A stretch of 64,000 nt of DNA from Cryptosporangium arvum DSM 44712 (GCF_000585375.1 NZ_KK073874.1:6478894-6542893), one strand, 5' to 3'; shown: positions 1 to 10,778, numbered from the stretch's first letter. A program made the numbers and translations. Notes: generated by a model from the sequence alone, not told the origin.

Positions 1-91
1 CCTCCACGGTTCGCGGTGGGGTGCCCCGGGTGAAGACCTGGCCCGACCGTGGTCCTCACGGCGGGCAAGCGCGGACCTCGTGACGGGGTCC
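1..91 (+). ncRNA. SAM-IV-type riboswitch, 5' end cut by window edge
   Basis: The first 75 bases carry blocks I recognise from the actinobacterial SAM-IV (S-adenosylmethionine) riboswitch: a CTCCAC...GTGGGG hairpin at 2-21, the block GGTGCCCCGGGTGAAGACC ending at 38, and the 3' block GGCAAGCGCGG at 64-74. The 5' half, including the start of the core helix, lies outside the window. A GGACC...GGTCC stem at 73-91 sits just before the ribosome binding site of the next gene (AGGAG at 100-104) and could be the expression platform. The element is inferred to lower expression of the downstream aminotransferase when SAM is plentiful. The call rests on remembered consensus, not on a covariance search. 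Confidence 0.68.
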
Positions 92-113
92 TCTGTGCCA
101 GGAGTGACGCCTC

Positions 114-1484
114 GTGCTGACCCATGCCCACCCCGCCCTGCCCGCCGCGACGAGCCCCGGAGACCGCCGGAGCGCCGGAGTGACCGTGCTCGGAGACGAC
201 CTGCCGGTCACGCTGGCCGACGGCACGCTCACCGACCACGTCAACCTCGACTACGCCGCGACCGCGCCCTGCCTCGCCGCCGCCGCGGAGGCCGTGAACG
301 CGATCCTGCCCTGGTACGCGAGCGTGCACCGGGGCGCAGGCGCGGCCTCGCAGCGCTGCACGCTGGCCTACGAGCGGGCGCGCCAGACGATCGGCGACTT
401 CGTCGGCGCGCGCCCGGCCGACCACGTCGTGTTCACCCGGAACACCACCGACGCGCTGAACCTGCTGGCCCGGGCGCTCCCGGCCGGGACCACGGTCGTC
501 GGCTGGGCCGGTGAGCACCACGCGAACCTGCTCCCCTGGACCGACACCGTGTCGCTGCCGGTCCCCCGCACCGCCGCCGAGGCGATCGCCGGCCTCGAAG
601 CCGCCCTGGCCGACCTCCCCGCCCCGCCGCGCGCGGCCACCCCCGGCCGCGCGGGCACTCCGGGGCGGCTCCGGGGAACCGTGCTGGTCACCGTCACCGG
701 GGCCTCCAACGTCACCGGCGAGGTGTGGCCGCTCGCCGCGCTCACCGAGACCGCGCACCGCCACGGCGCCCGCATCGCCGTCGACGCCGCCCAGCTCGCG
801 CCGCACCGCCCGGTCTCGCTCGCCGCCACCGGCATCGACTACCTCGCGCTCTCCGGACACAAGCTCTACGCCCCCTTCGGCGCCGGCGTGCTGGTCGGAC
901 GGGCCGACTGGCTCGACGCCGCGGACCCCTACCTGGCCGGCGGCGGGGCCACCGCCTACGTCGCCCCGGTGACCGACGGCGACCTGATCGGCTACGCCGT
1001 GGACTGGAACTCCGGGCCGGCCCGGCACGAGGCCGGAACCCCGAACCTGCTCGGCGCGGTAGCGCTCGCCGCGGTCTGCGAAACCCTCGCCGCCGCGGAC
1101 CGCGACGCCCTCGCCGCCGACGAGAATGCCCTGGTGGAGCGGCTGCGCGACGGGCTGGCGCACCTGCCGGGCGTCGAGGAGCTGCGGAAGTTCACCGACG
1201 GGCACGACCGCGTCGGCATCGTGAGTTTCGCGGTGGCGGGCGTGCCGGCCGCGGACGTGTCCGCGTACCTCGCCACCCGCCACGGCATCGGGGTCCGCGA
1301 CGGCCTCTTCTGCGCCCACCCGCTCACCGAGCGTCTGCTGGCCGACGCGTCCGCCCGCGCCGGCGCCGACCTCGGCCCCACCGCGGTGCGCGCCAGCGTC
1401 GGTCTCGGCAGCACTCCCGGCCACGTCGACCGGCTGCTGACCGGGCTCGCCGAACTGACCCGGGACCGTTTTGGTGGGCTATGA
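114..1484 (+). CDS. class V aminotransferase (cysteine desulfurase/selenocysteine lyase-like)
   Basis: A 456-residue fold-type I PLP enzyme. The PLP lysine lies in SGHKLYAPFG (about K250), preceded by the cofactor aspartate in VAVDAAQLAPHR-like context (AVDAAQLAPH) and an N-terminal NLDYAATAPC substrate-binding stretch. Length and motifs match the NifS/CsdA superfamily, but no clear Cys loop for persulfide transfer is evident, so desulfurase activity is uncertain. The GTG start is preceded by AGGAG nine bases upstream. The SAM-IV-type riboswitch in its leader ties it to methionine, SAM or sulfur metabolism; that link is inference. The exact substrate cannot be read from the sequence. Confidence 0.88.
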   Translation: MLTHAHPALPAATSPGDRRSAGVTVLGDDLPVTLADGTLTDHVNLDYAATAPCLAAAAEAVNAILPWYASVHRGAGAASQRCTLAYERARQTIGDFVGARPADHVVFTRNTTDALNLLARALPAGTTVVGWAGEHHANLLPWTDTVSLPVPRTAAEAIAGLEAALADLPAPPRAATPGRAGTPGRLRGTVLVTVTGASNVTGEVWPLAALTETAHRHGARIAVDAAQLAPHRPVSLAATGIDYLALSGHKLYAPFGAGVLVGRADWLDAADPYLAGGGATAYVAPVTDGDLIGYAVDWNSGPARHEAGTPNLLGAVALAAVCETLAAADRDALAADENALVERLRDGLAHLPGVEELRKFTDGHDRVGIVSFAVAGVPAADVSAYLATRHGIGVRDGLFCAHPLTERLLADASARAGADLGPTAVRASVGLGSTPGHVDRLLTGLAELTRDRFGGL

Positions 1485-1552
1485 CCCACCCGAACGTTCA
1501 CGCTTCACGAGGGGTTCTCCGGATATCGACCGGGTCGCTGGCGCGTACCCGA

Positions 1553-1558
1553 TAGTGT
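1553..1558 (+). promoter_or_regulatory. -10 element for leaderless YciI-like gene
   Basis: TAGTGT lies six bases before the ATG at 1565 and there is no Shine-Dalgarno sequence. This is the actinobacterial leaderless arrangement, in which transcription starts at the A of the start codon. Confidence 0.45.
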
Positions 1559-1564
1559 TCGCGG

Positions 1565-1933
1565 ATGTTCGTTGTGACCCTCACTTACGTCGCTGACATC
1601 TCCGAAGTGGATTCCGAAGAGGAAGCCCACCTCGCCTGGCTCGACAGCCAGTTCGCCGACGGGGTGTTCGTCGCCTCCGGCCGGCGGGTGCCGCGCCACG
1701 GCGGCGTGATCTTCGCCGACAACGTCGATCGCGAGGAGCTCAACCGGCGCCTCTCCCTCGACCCCTACGCCGAGAAGTGCCTGGCCGACTACACCGTGAT
1801 CGAGTTCGACCCCACGCGGGTCGCGCCCGGTTTCGAGAAGTTACGCTCCGACACCGCTTCTCCGGGTGCCGGCGTGGCCGGTGTCCCGCCCCGCTCCGCC
1901 GTCCCGGCCGACGCCCCCGCCACCGAGGCCTGA
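1565..1933 (+). CDS. YciI-like (YCII domain) protein
   Basis: A 122-residue protein. Residues 1-90 form a YCII domain (ferredoxin-like alpha+beta barrel) with the typical opening FVVTLTYV, the central HLAWLDSQFADG segment, the FVASGRR turn and the DPYAEKCLADYTVIEF ending. The family is small, cytoplasmic and mostly of unknown activity. The last 30 residues are a low-complexity Ala/Pro tail. It seems to be transcribed from its own leaderless promoter. A perfect hairpin follows the stop codon. Confidence 0.88.
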   Translation: MFVVTLTYVADISEVDSEEEAHLAWLDSQFADGVFVASGRRVPRHGGVIFADNVDREELNRRLSLDPYAEKCLADYTVIEFDPTRVAPGFEKLRSDTASPGAGVAGVPPRSAVPADAPATEA

Positions 1934-1943
1934 GAGGCACGAT

Positions 1944-1972
1944 CTCGCGCCGCGCCGGTCGCGCGGCGCGAG
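1944..1972. terminator. bidirectional hairpin terminator
   Basis: A perfect 12-bp stem (CTCGCGCCGCGC with its complement) and five-base loop lies between two convergent genes that end at 1933 and 1981. There is no T-tract, as is common in GC-rich actinobacteria. Confidence 0.7.
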
Positions 1973-1980
1973 CCCGCGCG

Positions 1981-2559
1981 TCAGGACGGTGCGGGGTGGG
2001 CGTTCAGCGCGATACCCGGCTCGAACGCGCCGGTGACCAGGGTGTCGGCGCAGTAGTCGGGCGAGACGAAGATCTTGCGCGCGCCGCTGAAGCCGTCGTA
2101 GGCGAACAGGTACACGCGCACCGCGGCGTCGGTGTGCTCACGCAGCAGCGTCGGCAGGTCGATCGACGGGTCGACGCCGCACCGCTCGAGTTCCCCCGGC
2201 GGTACCCGCCCCAGGCACATCCGGACGTACCGGTAGCTCTGCCGCTGCAGCCGCGGGAGCCACGTCACCGACGTGGGCAGCTCGATCAGCGACACCGGCG
2301 AGCCCGCCTCGTCGACCTCGTGCGGTAACCGTAGCTGGGCCCATACCTGCAGGTCGAGCGCGTGCCGGCGGCCGGTGTTCACGATCTTGATCCGCGGCAT
2401 GTCGTGGTCGGTGCCGGTCCACGCCGTCTCCGGCGGCGCGACGATGATGTCCGACCACCCGATCCTCGGCGCCAGCCGGCGGGTGAACCACCACCAGAAC
2501 AGGAACGACGTCAGGATTCCTGTCGGCACGCTGATGAGGGTCGAGACAATGATCTCCAC
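1981..2559 (-). CDS. membrane-anchored hypothetical protein
   Basis: A 192-residue protein of unknown function. Residues 1-22 form one hydrophobic segment ending in FLFWWWFTRR, so it is probably anchored with the remainder (rich in short beta segments such as PRIKIVNTGRR) in the cytoplasm. The GTG start at 2559 places the hydrophobic helix at the N-terminus. The frame is open further upstream, but that extension reads through the divergent DUF309 gene and looks non-coding. I recognise no catalytic motif. The start is divergent from the gene at 2614. Confidence 0.68.
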   Translation of the reverse strand: MEIIVSTLISVPTGILTSFLFWWWFTRRLAPRIGWSDIIVAPPETAWTGTDHDMPRIKIVNTGRRHALDLQVWAQLRLPHEVDEAGSPVSLIELPTSVTWLPRLQRQSYRYVRMCLGRVPPGELERCGVDPSIDLPTLLREHTDAAVRVYLFAYDGFSGARKIFVSPDYCADTLVTGAFEPGIALNAHPAPS

Positions 2560-2601
2560 GGCACCACAGTGGATCGGATCCGGTCCGGTCGCGCAGCCGA
2601 T

Positions 2602-2607
2602 TATCGT
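2602..2607 (+). promoter_or_regulatory. -10 element for leaderless DUF309 gene
   Basis: TATCGT is six bases before the ATG at 2614, with no ribosome binding site between them. Confidence 0.45.
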
Positions 2608-2613
2608 GACCGC

Positions 2614-3053
2614 ATGAGCGGCGACCGGGACCGGGACTCCGGAGGACGGCCACGCCAGGCCCGCCCGCGCGACGCGACGGGCCGTCCGCTCCCCTACGGC
2701 GACCCGCGGGGCGTCGACCCGGTGTCGGAGGAGCCGTTGCCGCCTCCGCAGGCGCTCGCCGAGGCCCAGCGGCTTCTCGACGGTGGGCGCGCCTTCTCCG
2801 CTCACGAGGTGCTGGAGGCGGCCTGGAAGGCCGCACCCGAGTCCGAGCGCGAGCTCTGGCAGGGCCTCGCGCAGTTCTGCGTCGGCATCACGCACGCCCA
2901 GCGCGGCAACCGGACCGGCTCCGGGACGCTGCTGGCCCGCGGCGTGGCCCGGCTACGGCCGTACGCGGCGGCACCACCCCACGGCATCGACGTCCCGGGC
3001 CTGCTGACCTGGTACGACACTCACCGGGACGCCCCGGAGAAGGCCGCGCCGCC

Positions 3054-3066
<13 letters not shown>
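2614..3066 (+). CDS. DUF309 family protein
   Basis: A 150-residue protein. The signature FSAHEVLEAAWK is at about residues 63-74, followed by LWQGLAQFCVGITHAQRGN and RLRPYA, which matches the helical DUF309 fold (small HxxxE-containing proteins of unknown activity). The first 50 residues are Arg/Pro-rich. The ATG is supported by a leaderless -10 element; longer upstream frames overlap the divergent gene. Its last 13 bases overlap the 3' end of the convergent histidine kinase gene. Confidence 0.85.
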
Positions 3067-5285
<2,219 letters not shown>

Positions 5286-5337
5286 TGTCCGGTTCGTCAC
5301 ACTGCTCAATCGGCGCGCGCACCGCGGTCCTGAGTGC

Positions 5338-6336
5338 TCAGGGCACCACCCACGCGGTGAGCGCGGCGGCCAGCGTCCCGTCGTTCTCCACGGTCTCCAC
5401 GGTCAGCCGGACGAGCTTGGTGGTCAGCTGCTGCGGCTCGGCCGCGAGCCGCGAGGTGAGCACGCAGACCGTGGTGCCCGCCGACGGCGTGACCCACCCG
5501 ACGCCGGGGTCGGACTGGATCGCCTCCACGCACCCGCCGGCCGACGCCTGCGGATCCGCCACCACCGCGAACCGCGCCGACTCGCCGAAGTCCAGGTGGA
5601 AGCCGTCGGCGCAGCTGCCGTACGCGGCGTCGGCCCCGGCCGGTGGCAGCACCCGGGGCTCGTCCAGGTCGAGGTCGGTGCCCTCGCAGGTGCTCGGCTG
5701 CACCCGCACCGGCTGGACAGCGTAGGCCAGCTCGTAGTTGCCGGCCGGATCCAGGCGATCGGGGTTCAGTGACGCGGTCGGGCTCGGCCGCGGCGGCGCG
5801 GGCGGCTCGGGCGCCGGTGCCACCGGCTGCGCCACCCCCGGTGTCGACGGGGCCCCGGCCGCCACCGCGCTCGCCGCCGCGCTGGCCGCCCGCTCGGCCG
5901 CGGATTCGGCGCTCGCCGCCCGGCCGACCGCGATCAGGCCGGTGACCGTCGCGATGCCGCCGATCAGGATCGCGAGCACCGCGAGGCCGAGCGCGACCAC
6001 CGGCAACCCGGCCGCCTCGAACGACCGGCTGACCCGGCGGTGCCGGACCCCGGCCTGCGAGTGCCGCCCTGGCCCCGGCTCGGGAACGCCGGTGAAGCCC
6101 AGAAACCCGGGCTCCTCGGGGACGGGCTCGGCGGAGTCGTCCGGGTCGTCGTCCGTAACCGTCCGCCCGTACACCGTCGCGGACCGGCCGTAGAGCGTCC
6201 CCGGACGCTCGTACGGCGCTCCGTAGGGCACGTCGTACCGGGTCCAGTCAGATTCGTCGCTGCTGGGTTCCCGGAACTCGGGCTCCTGAAGGCTACGCTC
6301 CACCGGCCCAGATCCAACCCGATTACCCCGGTTCAT
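5338..6336 (-). CDS. single-pass membrane protein with extracytoplasmic domain
   Basis: About 332 residues. An acidic, Tyr-rich cytoplasmic N-terminus (about 1-120, with the YG-repeat stretch GTLYGRSATVYGRTV) precedes one transmembrane helix (about 135-160, PVVALGLAVLAILIGG), an Ala/Pro-rich stalk, and a C-terminal domain of about 130 residues. That domain has several cysteines (CEGTD, GSCADGF, GGCVEAIQ, VCVLTS) able to form disulfides outside the cell. I recognise no family. A much longer upstream frame exists but runs antisense to icmF. The ATG at 6336 follows icmF by 14 bases, so the two are probably cotranscribed. Confidence 0.75.
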   Translation of the reverse strand: MNRGNRVGSGPVERSLQEPEFREPSSDESDWTRYDVPYGAPYERPGTLYGRSATVYGRTVTDDDPDDSAEPVPEEPGFLGFTGVPEPGPGRHSQAGVRHRRVSRSFEAAGLPVVALGLAVLAILIGGIATVTGLIAVGRAASAESAAERAASAAASAVAAGAPSTPGVAQPVAPAPEPPAPPRPSPTASLNPDRLDPAGNYELAYAVQPVRVQPSTCEGTDLDLDEPRVLPPAGADAAYGSCADGFHLDFGESARFAVVADPQASAGGCVEAIQSDPGVGWVTPSAGTTVCVLTSRLAAEPQQLTTKLVRLTVETVENDGTLAAALTAWVVP

Positions 6337-6350
6337 CCCAATCCGACACG

Positions 6351-9300
6351 CTAGACATTGCGGCGGTATTCGCCGCCCACCTCGAAGAAGGCCTCGGTGA
6401 TCTGGCCCAGGCTGCACACCCGGGCGGCGTCCATCAGTACCGCGAAGACGTTGTCGCCGGCCATCGCCGCGTCCTTGAGACGACGCAGGGCCTCGCGCGC
6501 CTCGGGCCGGTGCGACTCCTGGAACGCGCGTACCCGCTCGACCTGCGAGCGCTTCTCGTCCTCGGTGGCCCGGGCGAGCTCGATCTCGCCGACCTCCTCG
6601 CTCCCCTCCGGCGGCAGGAACGTGTTGACGCCGACGATCGGCAGCGACCCGTCGTGTTTGCGCTGCTCGTAGAGCATCGACTCGTCCTGGATGCGGCCGC
6701 GCTGGTAGCCGGTCTCCATCGCCCCGAGCACACCGCCGCGCTCGGAGATGCGGTCGAACTCGGCCAGCACGGCTTCCTCGACCAGGTCGGTCAGCTCGTC
6801 GACGACGTAGGCGCCCTGCAGCGGGTTCTCGTTGACCGCCAGGCCCCACTCGCGGTTGATGATCAACTGGATCGCCAGGGCCCGGCGCACCGAGGCGACG
6901 GTCGGGGTGGTGATCGCCTCGTCGTAGGCGTTGGTGTGCAGGCTGTTGCAGTTGTCGTAGATCGCGGTGAGCGCCTGCAGCGTCGTCCGGATGTCGTTGA
7001 ACTGCATCTCCTGGGCGTGCAGCGACCGGCCGGACGTCTGCACGTGGTACTTGAGCTTCTGGCTGCGCTCGTTCGCGCCGTAGCGTTCTTTCATCGCGAT
7101 CGCCCAGATCCGCCTGGCGACGCGGCCGAGCACGGTGTACTCGGCGTCCATGCCGTTGGAGAAGAAGAACGAGAGGTTCGGCGCGAAGTCGTCGACGTCC
7201 ATGCCGCGGGCCAGGTACGACTCCACGTAGGTGAAGCCGTTGGCCAGCGTGAACGCGAGCTGGCTGATCGGGTTCGCCCCGGCCTCGGCGATGTGGTAGC
7301 CGGAGATGCTCACCGAGTAGAAGTTGCGGACCTGGTTCTGGATGAACCACTCCTGGATGTCGGCCATCATCTTCAGGCTGAACTCGGTGGAGAACAGGCA
7401 GGTGTTCTGGCCCTGGTCCTCCTTGAGGATGTCGGCCTGCACGGTGCCGCGCACCTTCGTCAGCGCGTCGGCGGCGGTGCCGCCCCGCTCCAGCTCCTGG
7501 TCGATCACCGTGTTGAGGAAGAACGCGAGGATCGTCGGTGCCGGGCCGTTGATCGTCATGCTCACCGACGTGGTCGGCGCGGTGAGATCGAAGCCGTCGT
7601 AGAGCGCCTTCATGTCGTCGAGCGTGGCGATCGAGACCCCGGACGTGCCGATCTTGCCGTAGACGTCCGGCGGGGTGTCGGGGTCGCGCCCGTAGAGCGT
7701 CACCGAGTCGAACGCGGTGGAGAGCCGGGTAGCGGAGTCGCCGGAGCTCAGGTACTTGAAGCGGCGGTTCGTGCGGAACGCGTCGCCCTCGCCGGCGAAC
7801 ATGCGTGCCGGGTCCTCGCCCTCGCGTTTGAACGGGAAGACGCCGGCGGTGAACGGGAACCGGCCGGGGAGATTCTCGGCGCGCAGGAAACGGAGCCGCT
7901 CGCCCTCGTCGACGTGGCGCGGCAGCGCCACCCGCGGCACCTTGGTGCCCGAGAGCGTCTCCTTGCGGAGCACGGTACGCAGCTCGCGGTCGCGGACCCT
8001 GGTCACGAGCTCGTCGCCGGAGTAGTCGGCTTCCAGCTGCGGCCAGGAGGCCAGCAGCGCGTCCGCGTCGCGGTCGACGGCCACCCCGTCGATGAGCGTG
8101 CGCAGGGCGTCCGTGGGTGCACCGGCGGCCGTCAGTGCTTCGTGCGCGGCGACGAGATGAGCGCGCTGACGCACGGCGTCGACCTGGGTGGTCGTGGTGG
8201 CGTGGTAACCGCGGACGTTCCCGGCGATCTCGGCGAGATAGCGGGCCCTGGTCGGGGGCACCACGGTCGAGGCCGCCGTCGAGGTCTTGCCCTCCACGGC
8301 CGGGAGGACTCCCTCGGCGACCGGCAGGCCGGTGCCCGCGAGTTCGTCGCGCAGGTACTGGTAGAGCGCGGTGACGCCGTCGTCGTTGAAGGTCGCGGCG
8401 CTGGTCCCGAACACCGGCATGTCGGCCCAGGCGGCGCCGAACGCCTCCCGGTTGCGTACGAGCTGGCGGGCGACGTCACGGCGGGCGTCCTCCGCGCCGC
8501 GGCGCTCGAACTTGTTGATCGCGACCGCGTCGGCGTAGTCGAGCATGTCGATCTTCTCGAGCTGGGACGCCGCGCCGAACTCGGGCGTCATCACGTACAG
8601 CGAGGTGTCGACGAACGGGACGATCGCGGCGTCGCCCTGGCCGATGCCCGGGGTCTCGACGACCACCAGGTCGAAGCCCGCGGCCCGGCAGATCTCGATG
8701 GCCCGTTCGAGCCCGTCGGGGAGTTCGCGGCCGGCGCCGCGGGTGGCCAGCGAGCGGAAGAACACGACGTCGCCGTCGAGGCCGTTCATCCGGATGCGGT
8801 CGCCGAGCAGCGCGCCGCCGCCCCGGCGTCGGGTGGGGTCGACCGCGAGCACCGCGATCCGCAGCTTGTCCTGCTGGTCGAGCCGGAACCGGCGGACGAG
8901 CTCGTCGGTGAGCGACGACTTGCCCGACCCACCGGTGCCGGTGATGCCGAGTACCGGCACGGTGCGGGCCGCGGCCCTGGCCTCGATCTCGGCGGTGAGC
9001 TCGGCGGGCAACCGGTCGGCCTCGGCGAAGGTGATCGCCCGCGCGACGGCGCTGGTGGCGCCGGTGAACAGACCGTCCAGCGCGGTGTCCTGGTCGATCG
9101 TCGGCGTCGCCGCCGCCGCGCCGAGAATCTCCGCGACGCCCGTGACCGGTGCGCTCTCGCCGGTGGCGAGGGAGTAGTCGCAGGCCGCGATCATCGAGTT
9201 GATCATGGCCGCGAGACCCATCTTCTGGCCGTCGGCGGGCGAGAAGATGCGGGCGACGCCGCGGGAGTGCAGAAGCCGGATCTCCTCCGGCACGATCACT

Positions 9301-9605
9301 CCCCCGCCGCCGCCGAACACCTTGATGTGTCCGGCGCCGCGCTCGTTCAGCAGCTCGACCAGGTAGCTGAAGTACTCGACGTGCCCGCCCTGGTAGGCGC
9401 TGATCGCGACGCCCTGGACGTCCTCCTCGATCGCCGCGTCCACCACTTCGCGCACCGAGCGGTTGTGGCCGAGGTGGATCACCTCCGCACCCTGCGACTG
9501 CAGGATCCGCCGCATGATGTTGATCGCCGCGTCGTGCCCGTCGAACAGGCTGGACGCGGTGACGAAGCGGACCGGGTTCACCGGCACGTGGAGCGACGGA
9601 GGCAT
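6351..9605 (-). CDS. icmF: fused isobutyryl-CoA mutase
   Basis: A 1084-residue protein with the full IcmF layout, catalysing adenosylcobalamin-dependent isobutyryl-CoA/n-butyryl-CoA interconversion. Residues 10-145 are the B12-binding domain with axial histidine in FDGHDAAINI (about H24). Residues about 200-420 are a MeaB-type G-protein chaperone with P-loop GTGGSGKSS. Residues about 560-1080 are the mutase barrel, with FPFTAGVFPFKREG and SISGYHIAEAGANP. The Phe in the GVFPF segment, instead of the methylmalonyl-CoA mutase Tyr, favours isobutyryl-CoA as substrate. The length equals that of characterised IcmF proteins. No other acyl-CoA carbon-skeleton genes are adjacent. Confidence 0.95.
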   Translation of the reverse strand: MPPSLHVPVNPVRFVTASSLFDGHDAAINIMRRILQSQGAEVIHLGHNRSVREVVDAAIEEDVQGVAISAYQGGHVEYFSYLVELLNERGAGHIKVFGGGGGVIVPEEIRLLHSRGVARIFSPADGQKMGLAAMINSMIAACDYSLATGESAPVTGVAEILGAAAATPTIDQDTALDGLFTGATSAVARAITFAEADRLPAELTAEIEARAAARTVPVLGITGTGGSGKSSLTDELVRRFRLDQQDKLRIAVLAVDPTRRRGGGALLGDRIRMNGLDGDVVFFRSLATRGAGRELPDGLERAIEICRAAGFDLVVVETPGIGQGDAAIVPFVDTSLYVMTPEFGAASQLEKIDMLDYADAVAINKFERRGAEDARRDVARQLVRNREAFGAAWADMPVFGTSAATFNDDGVTALYQYLRDELAGTGLPVAEGVLPAVEGKTSTAASTVVPPTRARYLAEIAGNVRGYHATTTTQVDAVRQRAHLVAAHEALTAAGAPTDALRTLIDGVAVDRDADALLASWPQLEADYSGDELVTRVRDRELRTVLRKETLSGTKVPRVALPRHVDEGERLRFLRAENLPGRFPFTAGVFPFKREGEDPARMFAGEGDAFRTNRRFKYLSSGDSATRLSTAFDSVTLYGRDPDTPPDVYGKIGTSGVSIATLDDMKALYDGFDLTAPTTSVSMTINGPAPTILAFFLNTVIDQELERGGTAADALTKVRGTVQADILKEDQGQNTCLFSTEFSLKMMADIQEWFIQNQVRNFYSVSISGYHIAEAGANPISQLAFTLANGFTYVESYLARGMDVDDFAPNLSFFFSNGMDAEYTVLGRVARRIWAIAMKERYGANERSQKLKYHVQTSGRSLHAQEMQFNDIRTTLQALTAIYDNCNSLHTNAYDEAITTPTVASVRRALAIQLIINREWGLAVNENPLQGAYVVDELTDLVEEAVLAEFDRISERGGVLGAMETGYQRGRIQDESMLYEQRKHDGSLPIVGVNTFLPPEGSEEVGEIELARATEDEKRSQVERVRAFQESHRPEAREALRRLKDAAMAGDNVFAVLMDAARVCSLGQITEAFFEVGGEYRRNV

Positions 9606-9611
9606 GAACGT

Positions 9612-9670
9612 GGTCCCGTCCCGAGTCGATTACTTTGACTTCCTACTATCTGACTACCAAGCAAAAATGT
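9612..9670 (-). promoter_or_regulatory. AT-rich upstream region of icmF
   Basis: This roughly 60-base stretch is far richer in A/T than its surroundings and lies directly upstream of the icmF ATG. It contains several hexamers resembling -10 elements, such as GATAGT read on the minus strand. It is the likely icmF promoter; the exact start point cannot be fixed. Confidence 0.35.
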
Positions 9671-9695
9671 CCAGGTTCCGCCGGGCTCTATCCTG

Positions 9696-10020
9696 TGCGC
9701 CACGACACGCGGGGCCTGTTCGACGGCTCGCCGCTGCTGCCGTCCGCGGTGTGCGCCGAGCCCGACGGTCGTCCGCTCGTGGGCCGGGACGCGTTGCACG
9801 CCGGCGCGGTGCTCGTTCGGCGCGGTGCTCACCAGGGTCCGCGACGAGGCCGCCGCCACTCTGCGCGACACTCCGGACGAGACCGTGCCGACGTTCCCGG
9901 CCGCGGAGCAACAGCGGTCCGCTGTCGGTGAGCCCGGCCCCCGAGGACCACGTCCGCACCGGCGACGCGCTCGGCGTCGCCGGCCCGGACTACCCGCCGG
10001 ACTTCACCCGGGTCGGTTGA
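9696..10020 (+). pseudogene. decayed Hsp70-family fragment
   Basis: Three reading frames together give a recognisable relative of the N-terminus of the Hsp70-WD40 protein encoded at 29342. Around 9716-9812 the frame reads FDGSPLLPSAVCAEPDGR then PLVGRDALHAG, against VDGQPQLPSAVCATPAKE and LLVGRAALHTA in the intact protein. Directly after a frame change (9816-9880) it reads FGAVLTRVRDEAAATLRD, against FAAVLRRVADETRRVTG. About 30 residues between these blocks, the nucleotide-binding start (DFGTSN) and the whole C-terminal part are missing. A third frame then runs to a TGA at 10020, overlapping the convergent gene. It cannot make a working ATPase. Confidence 0.62.
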
Positions 10021-10759
10021 TCCGCGCCAGCAGGCGCGCGCGGGCCCCGGCCAGGCTGGGGCCGTACCAGGTCAGCGAGCGGCCGTCGACGCACGCGAAC
10101 GGCGTGCCCGGGAACACCTCCGGGCCGTCGCCGGGCGTGAACTCGTACGGCTCGTCGGGCAGCAGAACGAGGTCGACCGGCGGCAACGCGGCCGGGTCGA
10201 ACCTCGGATACCGCTCCGGGCTGTCCGCGAACACGTTGCGGTACCCCAGCCGCTCGACCAGGTCACCGGCGAACGTGTCCGACCCCAGCGCCATCCACGG
10301 CCGCCGCCAGATCGGCACCACCGCCGTGGACACGGCGGGGACCGCGACCCGCCACTCGTCGGCGGCGGCGTCCAGCCAGGCCGGGCGGGCCAGCCCGAGC
10401 GCGGTGAGCAGCCGCTCCAGCGACGAGAGGGCGGCGGGGACCGTGCGGATGTCGGTCACGTACACCGGGACGCCGGCCGCACGCAGTGCGTCCAGGTCGG
10501 GGGCGCGGTTCTCCTCCTGGTTGGCGAGCACGAGGTCGGGCGCGACCGCGACGATCGCCGCCACGTCGGGGTTCTTCGTGCCACCGAGACGAGGAACGTC
10601 CAGGTCGGCCGGGTGCGTGCACCAGTCGGTGACGCCCACGAGCAGCTCGCGTGCGCTCGCCGCGACCGTCTCGGTCAGCGACGGCACGATGCTCACCACC
10701 CGGCGCACCTCCCCGGGCAGCGTCACCGTGTGACCGAGGTCGTCCACCACCGTCGCCAT
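10004..10759 (-). CDS. helical-backbone metal/cobalamin receptor-like protein (BtuF-like)
   Basis: A 251-residue protein with the two-lobed receptor fold of the BtuF/FepB/TroA superfamily: VVSIVPSLTETVAA near residue 22, CTHPADLDVPRLGGTKNPD, APDLVLANQEENR, then DLVLLPDEPYEFTP in the C-lobe. It has no signal peptide or lipobox, and no permease or ATPase gene is nearby, so the usual role as a transporter's extracellular binding protein is doubtful. A cytoplasmic or sensory role, or co-opted corrinoid binding, is possible. The gene is divergent from a MarR regulator only 32 bases away, which suggests control by it. Confidence 0.8.
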   Translation of the reverse strand: MATVVDDLGHTVTLPGEVRRVVSIVPSLTETVAASARELLVGVTDWCTHPADLDVPRLGGTKNPDVAAIVAVAPDLVLANQEENRAPDLDALRAAGVPVYVTDIRTVPAALSSLERLLTALGLARPAWLDAAADEWRVAVPAVSTAVVPIWRRPWMALGSDTFAGDLVERLGYRNVFADSPERYPRFDPAALPPVDLVLLPDEPYEFTPGDGPEVFPGTPFACVDGRSLTWYGPSLAGARARLLARINRPG

Positions 10760-10778
10760 GCCCCCGACGATAGGCCGA

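Noticed and set aside
6337-7350. Upstream extension of the membrane protein gene that ends at 5338.
   Set aside because: The extra 337 codons are antisense-like readings of the icmF 3' part in another frame; composition changes sharply at the ATG at 6336.
6510-9638. A 1042-codon open frame antisense to icmF.
   Set aside because: It lies opposite the well-conserved IcmF gene, has Arg/Gly/Val-rich composition and no recognisable motif; long antisense frames are expected in very GC-rich genes.
9463-9695. An open frame reading from antisense icmF into the pseudogene region.
   Set aside because: The left part is antisense to icmF and its promoter; only the part right of about 9696 has Hsp70-like content, and that is spread over three frames.
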